Shown: positions 53,356-61,484 of the stretch, one piece after another
Layout: each line of letters opens with the position of its first letter
Position numbering within the stretch: the first letter of the stretch is position 1
Source of the DNA: Paenibacillus xylanilyticus
GTDB taxonomy: Bacteria > Bacillota > Bacilli > Paenibacillales > Paenibacillaceae
DNA length: 64,000 nt
Direction of reading: 5' to 3'
NCBI RefSeq assembly: GCF_013359935.1
Contig: NZ_JABMCB010000187.1
Coordinates: forward strand, 124,001 to 188,000
Program-made: the position numbers and the translations under genes
Notes under the pieces: model-generated
What the model was told of the DNA's origin: nothing
Database searches by the model: none
The model's input: the letters and a program-made list of their open reading frames with translations, nothing else

Positions 53356-53490
53356 GGAACGCGATTCTCCTCCTTTCATGTACTCTAACAGCTTATTCTA
53401 TGAATCACATTTATAGGACAAACGTTTGTTTATTTGCATAATTTTTTCAGGCCAAACCCATATTAATCGGAAAATAAAGGAGGTGGAATC

Positions 53491-55104
53491 ATGCTCTTCC
53501 GTTGGATGAAAAATGTATTTACATCTCAACCCCAGAAGGAGGTAGCAGCTGGGCAAAATCAAGCAAAGCAATCTGAGGAGTTGGATCCATCACTACAAAA
53601 TAAACTGAGCTCTATAAAAAAAGCATTCGAATATAGTCCTGATTTTGTGATTCGTGATTTCCCTGGATCTGCAGCGGAGGGCACCCCTCTAGCCGTTTGT
53701 TACATTGAGGGTTTGACAGATTCCGCCCTGCTAGTTGAACTTATGGAAAATGTCATTCAATTTGTTAACACCTCACCACCATATGAAGACCAATCAGCAG
53801 ATGTATTAGTGAGAAAAATTCTACCCTCAGGAAATATCGAAAGTTTGGATTCACCCCAACGGGTCTATCAAGCCATATTAACCGGGTATGTGGTTATTAT
53901 TGTGGATGGTGTGCAGGAAGTCTTAGCTGTCTCCATCTCCGGAGGAGAAAGAAGGTCAGTGGAAGAACCCACATCCCAAACGGTGGTCAGGGGACCAAAA
54001 GAAGGATTTACAGAAGAAATAACGACCAACATTACACTTATTCGAAGAAAGGTTCGGACACCTGACCTGAAGTTTCAAATGCACAACATCGGAGAGTACA
54101 CCCAAACGTCAGTTGCAGTGGCTTATATTCAAGGCATCGCCAAACCGGAAGTGGTTGAAGAAATCACAAAAAGACTAGGTACCATCCGAACAGACAGTAT
54201 CCTCGAGAGTGGTTACATAGAAGAATTCATCCAGGATGCGCCTATCACTCCTTTTCCGACCATGATCAATACAGAGCGTCCGGATACAGTGGCTGGCAGC
54301 CTGCTGGATGGACAAGTAGCCATTCTTGTTGATGGAACCCCGTTTGCCCTGATTGCTCCTGTCACTTTTTTTAACTTTTTTCAAACTACAGAGGATTACT
54401 ATCAGCGATATGATATTTCCACGTTTTTGAGAATCATTCGGATGATTTCTTTCGCAGTCTCTTTATTATTGCCTTCCACATTCATCGCTTTAACTACTTT
54501 TCAGCAAGAAATGATACCCACCACTTTATTGGTTACGCTGGCAGCTCAACGGGAAGGTGTCCCTTTTCCGGCATTACTTGAGGCTTTGCTTATGGAAGTT
54601 ACCTTTGAGGTTATCCGTGAAGCGGGTGTGCGGATGCCACGAGCGATTGGACCGGCGATATCTATAGTAGGTGCATTGGTTATCGGCCAAGCAGCAGTAG
54701 AAGCAGGGTTGGTCTCGGGAGCGATGGTTATTGTGGTCTCCTTCACAGCGATATCCAACTTTGTTATTCCTTATTTCAGCATGGCAACTGCAGTCCGGTT
54801 AATGCGTTTTCCATTCATGTTACTTGCAGGTACCCTTGGTTTGTTCGGCATATTGGCAGGCGCTATTCCTCTGCTGGCGCACTTGGTATCGCTAAGATCA
54901 TTCGGGATGGATTATTTGTCACCTTACAGTCCATTTTACAAGTCGAACATGAAAGATCTGATCTTAAGGGTACCTTGGTGGGCAATGAAGACTAGACCTG
55001 ATGAGAAAGCGGGGGGCAATAAAACAAGGCAAGCCCCACACCAATTTCCATCAGGCTCAGACAATAATTTAGACAGTATCGGTGAATCTGATGCCAGCGA
55101 ATAA
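53491..55104 (+). CDS. Spore germinant receptor A subunit (GerAA/GerKA family)
   Basis: 537 residues. The large N-terminal cytoplasmic part spans about 1-310 and the membrane part from about 310 has four to five helices, with the family blocks YYQRYDISTFLRIIRMISFAVSLLLPSTFIALTTF and REAGVRMPRAIGPAISIVGALVIGQAAVEAG. It forms part of the inner spore membrane nutrient receptor that triggers germination. AAAGGAGG precedes ATG 53491. It leads an operon in the order A-C-B, with 13 bases to the lipoprotein gene. Confidence 0.94.
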   Translation: MLFRWMKNVFTSQPQKEVAAGQNQAKQSEELDPSLQNKLSSIKKAFEYSPDFVIRDFPGSAAEGTPLAVCYIEGLTDSALLVELMENVIQFVNTSPPYEDQSADVLVRKILPSGNIESLDSPQRVYQAILTGYVVIIVDGVQEVLAVSISGGERRSVEEPTSQTVVRGPKEGFTEEITTNITLIRRKVRTPDLKFQMHNIGEYTQTSVAVAYIQGIAKPEVVEEITKRLGTIRTDSILESGYIEEFIQDAPITPFPTMINTERPDTVAGSLLDGQVAILVDGTPFALIAPVTFFNFFQTTEDYYQRYDISTFLRIIRMISFAVSLLLPSTFIALTTFQQEMIPTTLLVTLAAQREGVPFPALLEALLMEVTFEVIREAGVRMPRAIGPAISIVGALVIGQAAVEAGLVSGAMVIVVSFTAISNFVIPYFSMATAVRLMRFPFMLLAGTLGLFGILAGAIPLLAHLVSLRSFGMDYLSPYSPFYKSNMKDLILRVPWWAMKTRPDEKAGGNKTRQAPHQFPSGSDNNLDSIGESDASE

Positions 55105-55117
55105 GGGAGGGGTTGCT

Positions 55118-56332
55118 GTGATTCGTTTATTTCTCTGTGTAATGATACTTTGTTTAGGAGTATTCATTGCCGGGTGTGGTAATCGTACCGAATTGAATGA
55201 TCTGGGCATTACTACCGCCACAGGATTTGACCGTAAGGACGGAAGGTGGGATATTACCTATCAAATCATTGTACCTCCCGCGACCAGTACAATGGGATCA
55301 TCTGGTGGATCTCAAGCATCCGTGACCACCTTCTCATCTCAAGGGAAAACAATTCGTGAAGCGGTAGCGAAAAGCAGTGTGGAGAACCCCAAAAGATTGT
55401 ACTTCGCACATACGAACGTCATGTTGATTGGTCAGGAAGCGTCAAAATATGGAATTGCAGAAATTATGGATGACTACTATCGCAATGTTAATGCCCGGGA
55501 AACGGTAAAGGTGATTATTGCAGATGGAGAGGCAAGAGATTACCTCAAGAAACTGATACCACCAGAAAAGCAGCCTGGTCGCGCACTGTCGGAGATCCTG
55601 GAACGAAACAATGAGAGGGGATCCTTTTACCCTGTCATGAACCTGCATGAAATTGCTTTGAAAATCACCTCTGATAGTGGGGCTGCCGGGATTCCTATCG
55701 TCACTGTTAATGGTCAGAATCCTGGTAAATTGGAATCCATCGACATTTTCAAGCAGACCACAACACCAAGTAAATTGAGACTCGATGGATTAAGTGTGTT
55801 CAATAAAGACAAAGAAATCGGAAAATTGAATCAAAGAGAGAGTATGGGCATTTCGTGGCTAACGGATCGAATAAACAAGACTAACTTGAGCTATGAAGGA
55901 GGACATGGTGAGATTAACTCTTTTTTTGTCAGGAAAGCAAAGGTGAAGGTTATGCCTATTAAGTCAGGTTCTCATTACAGCGTTCATGTAAGGGCGAAAG
56001 TTGAAGCTGAGCTTGACGAGAGCACTTCAAAAAAAAATATCGTAAGTACAGATAACGTCAATGAATTGCAGGATCAAGCTGAACAATTGATCAAATCACA
56101 GATGCAGTTGGGGTGGAATGCAAGTCAGCGGCTACATGCAGATATGCTGGGGCTCGCCAACAAAATACATCAAAGACATCCAAAAGATTGGAAAGCTTTG
56201 AAGAATAATTGGCCACAGGTATTGGCACAGATGGATATTGACATTAACGTGGACGTTAGCCTCAAACGCGTAGGCTTGCTGCAGGATTCATTTAGCCGAT
56301 TGCTTCAGAAGGAAAGCGAAGGGGAACACTAA
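55118..56332 (+). CDS. Spore germinant receptor C subunit, lipoprotein (GerAC/Ger(x)C family)
   Basis: 404 residues. The lipoprotein signal ends in FIAGC at about residue 19, followed by GNRTELNDLGITTATGFDRKD, the Ger(x)C opening. Later blocks are KSSVENPKRLYFAHTNVMLIG and the C-terminal domain with IKSQMQLGWNASQRLHADMLGLANKIHQRHPKDWKAL. It lies outside the inner membrane of the spore. GTG 55118 has AAGGGAGGG six bases upstream; the frame is open further back but only within the end of the A gene. Confidence 0.93.
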   Translation: MIRLFLCVMILCLGVFIAGCGNRTELNDLGITTATGFDRKDGRWDITYQIIVPPATSTMGSSGGSQASVTTFSSQGKTIREAVAKSSVENPKRLYFAHTNVMLIGQEASKYGIAEIMDDYYRNVNARETVKVIIADGEARDYLKKLIPPEKQPGRALSEILERNNERGSFYPVMNLHEIALKITSDSGAAGIPIVTVNGQNPGKLESIDIFKQTTTPSKLRLDGLSVFNKDKEIGKLNQRESMGISWLTDRINKTNLSYEGGHGEINSFFVRKAKVKVMPIKSGSHYSVHVRAKVEAELDESTSKKNIVSTDNVNELQDQAEQLIKSQMQLGWNASQRLHADMLGLANKIHQRHPKDWKALKNNWPQVLAQMDIDINVDVSLKRVGLLQDSFSRLLQKESEGEH

Positions 56333-56352
56333 CACCAAGGAGATGGTTAAAT

Positions 56353-57462
56353 ATGAATTCAGCCGGGACTCTTCGTGTATCCGAATTGGCTGTTTGTCTT
56401 TCCCTGTTTGAAGTTGGCAGCACAACCTTGTTTCTAATGGGCGGGGAGGCCAAACAGGATGCATGGTTAGCCATGCTGGCAGGAGCTTTTACGGGACTAT
56501 TGTTGTTATGTATTCATCTGGGGATTCATCATCAGGAACCTGACTTGGATCTGTTCCAGTTGCTTCGGAACCATATGGGAAAGATACTGGGTACAATATT
56601 AAGTCTATTGTTTATTAGTTATTTCGCGTATGAAGCTTCCCGAAATTTGCGGGATCTAGCTGAAGTCACCGATTTGACATTATTGAATAGAACACCATTG
56701 TGGTTGGTTAGTTTAATTACAATTGTTGTCGTCTCCAACACCGTTCGATATGGATATCGGGTGTTGTTTCTCATGTGCATGATGCTGTTTCCTGTTATGG
56801 TTCTGGGCTATACGCTAATTAGCGTATTGATTCCTTCCACGGGCCTTCTCCACACGGATTTAAGTCTGCCTGTTATGGAAAATGGGTGGGGTCCCATTTT
56901 TAGAGCAGCTTTCCCGGAAATGATTTCCTTTCCATTTGGGCAGGCCGTCTTGTTTTTGGTCTTTTATCCCTATGCACGTAATGGGAGGAATCTGAATAAA
57001 GTGGTAATCGCTGCTTATATCATAACCGCTCTCTCTTTAACCTTTATTAATCAACTCATCATTTTCGTCATGGGTCCCCAGATCGCGATGTTCAGTACAC
57101 TCCCGCTTTTGCAGACGGTTCAATTGATTGAGATGACAGAGGTATTTGAGCGAATGGATGCCTTATTCACTTTGCTTTTGTTTTTGGGGCTAGGTATTAA
57201 ATTGGCTGCATTCTTCCATGGTGCAGTGATTGGACTTGAAAGAATAACACAGAGAAGCTACAAGAAGTGGGTGTTACCAATGGGGATTGTTTTATATGGA
57301 GTTTCATTCCTATCACCGACTTTTACTGAACATATTGAAGTTGGTCGGGGGTTCACGTTGATTTATATTTCTCCTGTATTTCAAATTTTCCTTCCTGTTT
57401 TGTTATTCCTCGTTATTCTTTTGAAAAAAAGAATGAAAAACAAAAAAACTAAAAATAATTAA
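56353..57462 (+). CDS. Spore germinant receptor B subunit (GerAB family permease-like)
   Basis: 369 residues, ten TM helices, APC-like fold. Family blocks are SELAVCLSLFEVGSTTLFLMGG at the start and FISYFAYEASRNLRDLAEVTDLTLLNRTPLW in the middle. It is the likely germinant-binding subunit. AAGGAG precedes ATG 56353. It is the last gene of the operon and is followed by a bidirectional hairpin shared with the convergent coat genes. Confidence 0.93.
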   Translation: MNSAGTLRVSELAVCLSLFEVGSTTLFLMGGEAKQDAWLAMLAGAFTGLLLLCIHLGIHHQEPDLDLFQLLRNHMGKILGTILSLLFISYFAYEASRNLRDLAEVTDLTLLNRTPLWLVSLITIVVVSNTVRYGYRVLFLMCMMLFPVMVLGYTLISVLIPSTGLLHTDLSLPVMENGWGPIFRAAFPEMISFPFGQAVLFLVFYPYARNGRNLNKVVIAAYIITALSLTFINQLIIFVMGPQIAMFSTLPLLQTVQLIEMTEVFERMDALFTLLLFLGLGIKLAAFFHGAVIGLERITQRSYKKWVLPMGIVLYGVSFLSPTFTEHIEVGRGFTLIYISPVFQIFLPVLLFLVILLKKRMKNKKTKNN

Positions 57463-57511
57463 CATTATCGAAATGTACATAGAGACTTCATTTGATGTAT
57501 ATAGACTAGAA

Positions 57512-57547
57512 CAAAAAACGACTCCGTATGACACGGAGTCGTTTTTC
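57512..57547. terminator. Bidirectional terminator between ger operon and coat genes
   Basis: AAAAACGACTCCGT pairs with ACGGAGTCGTTTTT over a five-base loop; both strands have a T run. Confidence 0.9.
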
Positions 57548-57557
57548 TGTTAACCAT

Positions 57558-57869
57558 TTAATTTGATTCCACCAGTTTTAAAGCCATATCGGATTTTTCC
57601 AAATCATGCTCAACTTGTTCTTCAATATTGTAAGGATGATACATTTCGTTTTTGATCATGTAATCTGCAATCTTTTGATGAGTTTCGATCGCAGTATCCA
57701 ATTGGGCTTTCAATACTTTCCGCACTCTTGGAGTCGCCGTTTCGGTAAGAGCGATTGCATAGGTGCGTACGGCCGACTTGGCAGACAGAAGCAAATCGGT
57801 AGCGATGGCCAAATCATCCATCGGAGCTATGGCCTTCACGAGCATTTCTTTCGTTTTGGTTGTAGTCAT
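57558..57869 (-). CDS. CotF-like spore coat protein
   Basis: 103 residues, all alpha, with the coat F pattern: DDLAIATDLLLSAKSAVRTYAIALTETATPRVRKVLKAQLDTAIETHQKIADYMIKNEMYHPYN. This ferritin-like fragment is found in outer coat proteins of spore formers. AAGGAGG precedes ATG 57869. It follows a second, smaller related protein, with 13 bases between them, and belongs to the minus-strand spore cluster. Confidence 0.87.
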   Translation of the reverse strand: MTTTKTKEMLVKAIAPMDDLAIATDLLLSAKSAVRTYAIALTETATPRVRKVLKAQLDTAIETHQKIADYMIKNEMYHPYNIEEQVEHDLEKSDMALKLVESN

Positions 57870-57882
57870 CAGAATTACCTCC

Positions 57883-58074
57883 TTATTTTAAAAGGGATTT
57901 CAATTCTTCAATTGCTTTGGAAGAGTTGTCCAAATCGTCTTCAATCAAGGACTTCAGTTTTTCGTCTTTGACAAGTTCCAGCATCGTTACGGCTTTGGTG
58001 GCACATGAAGTTTTGAGGGTAAGCAGTTCATGGATTTCAAGTTTCTCATGTAAAGCAAGTTCCTTTGTTGCCAT
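57883..58074 (-). CDS. Small CotF-like protein, 63 residues
   Basis: Alpha-helical: ATKELALHEKLEIHELLTLKTSCATKAVTMLELVKDEKLKSLIEDDLDNSSKAIEELKSLLK. It matches the first half of the CotF-type domain family, with HE and LLTLK at the N-terminal helix. GGAGGTG precedes ATG 58074; the in-frame ATG at 58134 lacks a site. It lies in one minus-strand operon with the larger CotF-like gene. Confidence 0.75.
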   Translation of the reverse strand: MATKELALHEKLEIHELLTLKTSCATKAVTMLELVKDEKLKSLIEDDLDNSSKAIEELKSLLK

Positions 58075-58153
58075 CTTGAAGCACCTCCAGATATTCGTCT
58101 GTAAATTAGTACCTACATAGAAAGGAAGAAACAAAAAAAATGTTTGGTGGATG

Positions 58154-58173
58154 AAAAATCAGCAGTTTGCTGG
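58154..58173 (-). terminator. Possible weak terminator after the Mn catalase
   Basis: On the minus strand CAGCA, three-base loop, TGCTG, then ATTTTTC. The stem is only five pairs. Confidence 0.35.
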
Positions 58174-58180
58174 ATAAACA

Positions 58181-59020
58181 CTATTTATCACTTGCTTTAC
58201 CATCCAGGTCATGGTGAAGTTCTGTGGCCGGGATAACAGGCGCGTAAATCTGTCCTTTTGGAACAGGATTGGATACATATACATAGTCTCCAGTTCCATC
58301 AGGGGCGCTTCCTGTAGCCCATAAACCTTCACTGGACTCCGTCCCCTCGGACAGATTCCAGAACTCGTAGGCCTCTGGCTGAGATTCCATCTCTGCCTCA
58401 GGAGGGAAGGAAGCTGGAACGACAACTCCGTTCTTCTCTTCCAGTTCCTGAATAGCCGCCATCCATTGATATTGATGGTAACGGTCGCGTGCCAACATTT
58501 TCCGGAAAGTTGCGCGTACACCTTCATCTGTCGTCATATGGTAAAGTCTTGCCACTTGTAGACGGCCTTGACTTTCGGCATGCAGATTAGAGCGCATGTC
58601 CGCAAGAAGGTTGCCGCTTGCCACAATATAGGAACCATTCCAAGGCACGCCGTTAGAGTTGCTAGGCAAACCGCCCAAACCGCTTACTAGCAGGTGTTGG
58701 GGATTTATGCCTCCCATAATGGCAGCAGTAACAGGATCTTCAGCCGCTTTTTGCTGCTCAGCTGGTGTAGCACCATCCAGTAACTGGCTAATCAGTGCAC
58801 AGAGCATTTCGACGTGGCCAATTTCCTCGGTGCCAATATCCATGAGCATATCTTTATATTTTTCTTCGCCCCGACAATTAAATCCTTGAAAAAGGTACTG
58901 CATCATAACGGTCATTTCCCCGAACTGTCCACCCAATACTTCTTGAACTTGACGAGCAAACATGGGATCCGGGCGATCTACTTTTACCTCGAATTGTAAC
59001 TCTTTCTGATGTCGAAACAT
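58181..59020 (-). CDS. Manganese catalase (CotJC-like), first copy
   Basis: 279 residues, four-helix bundle with a dimanganese centre that decomposes hydrogen peroxide. The Mn ligands are all present: Glu in GQFGEMTVMMQYLF, Glu and His in GTEEIGHVEML, Glu in NLHAESQGRLQVARLY and His in RDRYHQYQW. The C-terminal extension (about 210-279) with FWNLSEGTESSEG is typical. Spore-coat location is the usual finding for this family. GGAGGG precedes ATG 59020. It is divergent from a second Mn catalase with a DUF3231 gene between them. Confidence 0.92.
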   Translation of the reverse strand: MFRHQKELQFEVKVDRPDPMFARQVQEVLGGQFGEMTVMMQYLFQGFNCRGEEKYKDMLMDIGTEEIGHVEMLCALISQLLDGATPAEQQKAAEDPVTAAIMGGINPQHLLVSGLGGLPSNSNGVPWNGSYIVASGNLLADMRSNLHAESQGRLQVARLYHMTTDEGVRATFRKMLARDRYHQYQWMAAIQELEEKNGVVVPASFPPEAEMESQPEAYEFWNLSEGTESSEGLWATGSAPDGTGDYVYVSNPVPKGQIYAPVIPATELHHDLDGKASDK

Positions 59021-59103
59021 ATGAATCCCTCCATTTATTTGTGTGGTAGATTAATTCTAAATGTATATAACCTGCTCCTAAAATTCTAAACAGAGTGCAT
59101 AGC

Positions 59104-59151
59104 AAAAAAAGACAAAGAATGGAGAGAGAAGCATCTCCTTCTTTGTCTTGT
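59104..59151 (-). terminator. Terminator after the DUF3231 gene
   Basis: On the minus strand AGACAAAGAAGGAGA pairs with TCTCCATTCTTTGTCT, followed by seven Ts. A one-base bulge is present. Confidence 0.8.
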
Positions 59152-59193
59152 CTTGGGATGATGAAGTCTAATGTCAGCAAAACACAAAGGTAC

Positions 59194-59712
59194 TTAGGCC
59201 TTGTCAGAATCCGGTCTTTTGATTTGAAGAGGTGGAGGGATGAGCCATCCTTTTTCTTTGTTCATTTGCAAAATTCTAAGGCCCAGTGCCGTCTTGGTGA
59301 CGTGATATTTCGCGAATAATGCACCGATATCTTCTCGAATGGATTGTCCCATGGCTTGGCTTGCTGCAACCAGACCCAATGCAGTATCAGCTGCTGCTTT
59401 AGCCGCAATTTCAGGATCCGTGAATCTCGCACCGGCCGGGATATCTTCCAATTTTACAGGAGGTCTTTCCGGCAATGTTGGCGCGGGTGCAATTCCGTTT
59501 TCGGTTAACAGGGTATCGCATTCTTTAATTTCCAGTTTGGCCTGATCCAACAGGGCATCCAATACTTTCTTCAAATCTTTGTCACCTGCATGATTCAAGT
59601 ACGCTTGATAACAGGAAACGGCTCCTTTGGCTACCATGGAACATTGCCATACACTGAAGATTTCACCGTAATGCATCGGTTCAGTTTTGGGATTACCACT
59701 TAGAATACCCAT
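59194..59712 (-). CDS. DUF3231-family protein
   Basis: 172 residues, mostly helical, ferritin-like. The family pattern is MHYGEIFSVWQCSMVAKGAVSCYQAYLNHAGDKDLKKVL and later FTDPEIAAKAAADTALGLVAASQAMGQSIREDIGALFAKYHVTKTALGLRILQMNKEKGWLIPPP. It is a single copy of a domain that is often duplicated. Proteins of this family are frequently spore-associated. GGAGGGG precedes ATG 59712. It sits between the two divergent Mn catalases, with its own terminator. Confidence 0.85.
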   Translation of the reverse strand: MGILSGNPKTEPMHYGEIFSVWQCSMVAKGAVSCYQAYLNHAGDKDLKKVLDALLDQAKLEIKECDTLLTENGIAPAPTLPERPPVKLEDIPAGARFTDPEIAAKAAADTALGLVAASQAMGQSIREDIGALFAKYHVTKTALGLRILQMNKEKGWLIPPPLQIKRPDSDKA

Positions 59713-59873
59713 TTGAATTCCCCTCCAAATTTGATGTCGTTTTACCGAATTATGTTTTACCTAATGGCATAATTATATTCTCACCGATAACCAAACATTG
59801 GTTATCAAGCATTTACATAAATCCAGGAAGAAAGCAGACACTAGGGTTATAATTTCTTGAATGGAGGACAACC

Positions 59874-60728
59874 ATGTTTTTTTATCGCGAGGACCTGATT
59901 AACATGATCGTCCCGGATAAGCCTGATCCGGCTGCAGCAAAAGTGTTGCAGGAAACCCTTGGGGGCCAATTCGGCGAAATGCGGACCATGATGCAGTTTT
60001 TCTTCCAGAGCAGTAATTTCCGTGGAAAAGCGACACAGTATAGAGACCTTCTTCGTGGTGTATTTCTGGAAGAATTAAGCCACATTGAATTGGTACAGCA
60101 AACGATAAATCAATTGTTGACCGGAGCAGGTGCGGAGGGAGCAGGGGATGCCGGCATTGACGGCGCACCGCTGGACGAAGCTATTAAACACGCCAATCCG
60201 CATCATTACATTATGGGGGCTCAAAGCTCACTGCCTGTAGATGCTGCCGGCAATCCATGGCTTGGCAATTATGTGTATGATCATGGCAACCTGGTTAGTA
60301 ATTTGCTTGATAATGTTGTACTTGAATCAACCGGTGTCTTACAGAAGTCTCGAATTTATGAAATGAGCACGAATAAAGCGTTTCGCGAAACCCTGGGTTT
60401 CCTGATTGTCCGTGATAATGCACATCAAAATGCATTTGCAAAAGCATTGGAGACACTTGGGGTTAATTGGGGTAAAATATTCCCTATTCCGAATTACGAT
60501 ATCAATAAATATCCGGAATGTCAGAAATATATTGACCTGGGCTTCCACAATGCTCAATTCAATTTCCGTTTGGATAATACGCGGATTGCTGAAATCTATA
60601 GTGGTCAATCGCCTAGTCGCAATGGTGGCGAACTCAAAGTTACGGACCCTCCACAAGGGCATCCTCTTCCGTTCATGCCTGAACTTCCGAATGAACACAG
60701 CCCAGGGTTATATGACTTAAATGCATAA
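59874..60728 (+). CDS. Manganese catalase, second copy
   Basis: 284 residues, dimanganese catalase. All five ligands are present: GQFGEMRTMMQFFF, FLEELSHIEL, NVVLESTGVLQKSRIY and RDNAHQNAF. It differs from the first copy over most of its length, with an insertion GAGAEGAGDAGIDGAPL and a different tail, so it is an old duplicate rather than a recent copy. TGGAGGA precedes ATG 59874. A 12-bp terminator hairpin follows. Confidence 0.93.
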   Translation: MFFYREDLINMIVPDKPDPAAAKVLQETLGGQFGEMRTMMQFFFQSSNFRGKATQYRDLLRGVFLEELSHIELVQQTINQLLTGAGAEGAGDAGIDGAPLDEAIKHANPHHYIMGAQSSLPVDAAGNPWLGNYVYDHGNLVSNLLDNVVLESTGVLQKSRIYEMSTNKAFRETLGFLIVRDNAHQNAFAKALETLGVNWGKIFPIPNYDINKYPECQKYIDLGFHNAQFNFRLDNTRIAEIYSGQSPSRNGGELKVTDPPQGHPLPFMPELPNEHSPGLYDLNA

Positions 60729-60761
60729 TCCATCTTCTGTAATAGTGAATATGGATTAACA

Positions 60762-60790
60762 AAAGAAACTGGACATTCCGGTTTCTTTTT
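60762..60790 (+). terminator. Rho-independent terminator
   Basis: AAAGAAACTGGA, loop CAT, TCCGGTTTCTTT (one G-U pair) and a T run. Ends the second Mn catalase gene. Confidence 0.9.
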
Positions 60791-60827
60791 TATATCTTGG
60801 TACGTCGTTTGATGATTGTTTGATTAT

Positions 60828-60870
60828 AGAAATACAAAAGGAGCACTCCTGCGAGGGCTCCATTGTATTT
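60828..60870 (-). terminator. Hairpin after the Gln-rich gene
   Basis: AATACAAAAGGAGC and GGCTCCATTGTATT form a stem with one or two mismatches. It ends the minus-strand Gln-rich gene; the T run is short. Confidence 0.55.
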
Positions 60871-60885
60871 CCGTACTGAATTGCT

Positions 60886-61233
60886 TTATTGACGATGCTG
60901 GCTAGAAAAGTTTCCAAAGGATTGTCCAGGAGAATTAACGGGATTGTTAAATGGCTGGTCTAAGAAGGATACATGTTGATTAGTCGTATTAGCCAATTGT
61001 TGTGCAAGGTTTGCAATCTGCTGCAGTTGCTGGATCGCTGTTTGGTGTCCTTGAAGAGCTGTCTGAATTATATGGGCAGCTTGCTGCTCCCGTTGTGCAA
61101 GTTGTTCAAGCTGTTGGGCATTACTTTGCTCTTGTCTCAAAAGCTGTTGATATTGCATGGATGCTTGTTGAGTTTGTTGAGTGAGCTGTTGAGCGAGCTG
61201 TGTGATTTGCTGGGTCTGAGAAAATTGATTCAA
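60886..61233 (-). CDS. Gln-rich low-complexity protein, probable spore coat-associated
   Basis: 115 residues, about one third Gln, no Cys and no signal peptide. Heptad-like repeats such as ITQLAQQLTQQTQQ, QQLLRQEQSNAQQLEQLAQREQQ and IQQLQQIANLAQQL predict a coiled coil or amyloid-prone rod over the first 85 residues. The C-terminus is Asn/Pro/Ser-rich (NNPVNSPGQSFGNFSSQ). TTG 61233 has AGGAGG eight bases upstream. The family is not recognised, but it resembles short Gln-rich coat proteins of spore formers, and its neighbours are spore genes. Confidence 0.7.
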   Translation of the reverse strand: MNQFSQTQQITQLAQQLTQQTQQASMQYQQLLRQEQSNAQQLEQLAQREQQAAHIIQTALQGHQTAIQQLQQIANLAQQLANTTNQHVSFLDQPFNNPVNSPGQSFGNFSSQHRQ

Positions 61234-61484
61234 GTGAATGGCCTCCTAAATGTCTTTTGGAATACTTGATGTAGTATGCAGAGAGGTCAATGGAAATATT
61301 CAAACCGTTACAAAGAATGCAATATGTTATCCATCTGTAACGTTTAATGACCATAAGAACATTGAATCTGTTAATTGCCCCCAAATTTATCCTCTAGTAT
61401 ACTAAATTCATTCCAAATGTTTACATCCTATTAGACAGAGAGTAGGGTGAACTAAGATACTTCACCAAAAGGGAGGAATATTAT

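Noticed and set aside
53418..53429. ACAAACGTTTGT palindrome upstream of the ger operon
   Set aside because: A 12-bp AT-rich palindrome may arise by chance, and no regulator or sigma-G promoter could be matched to it.
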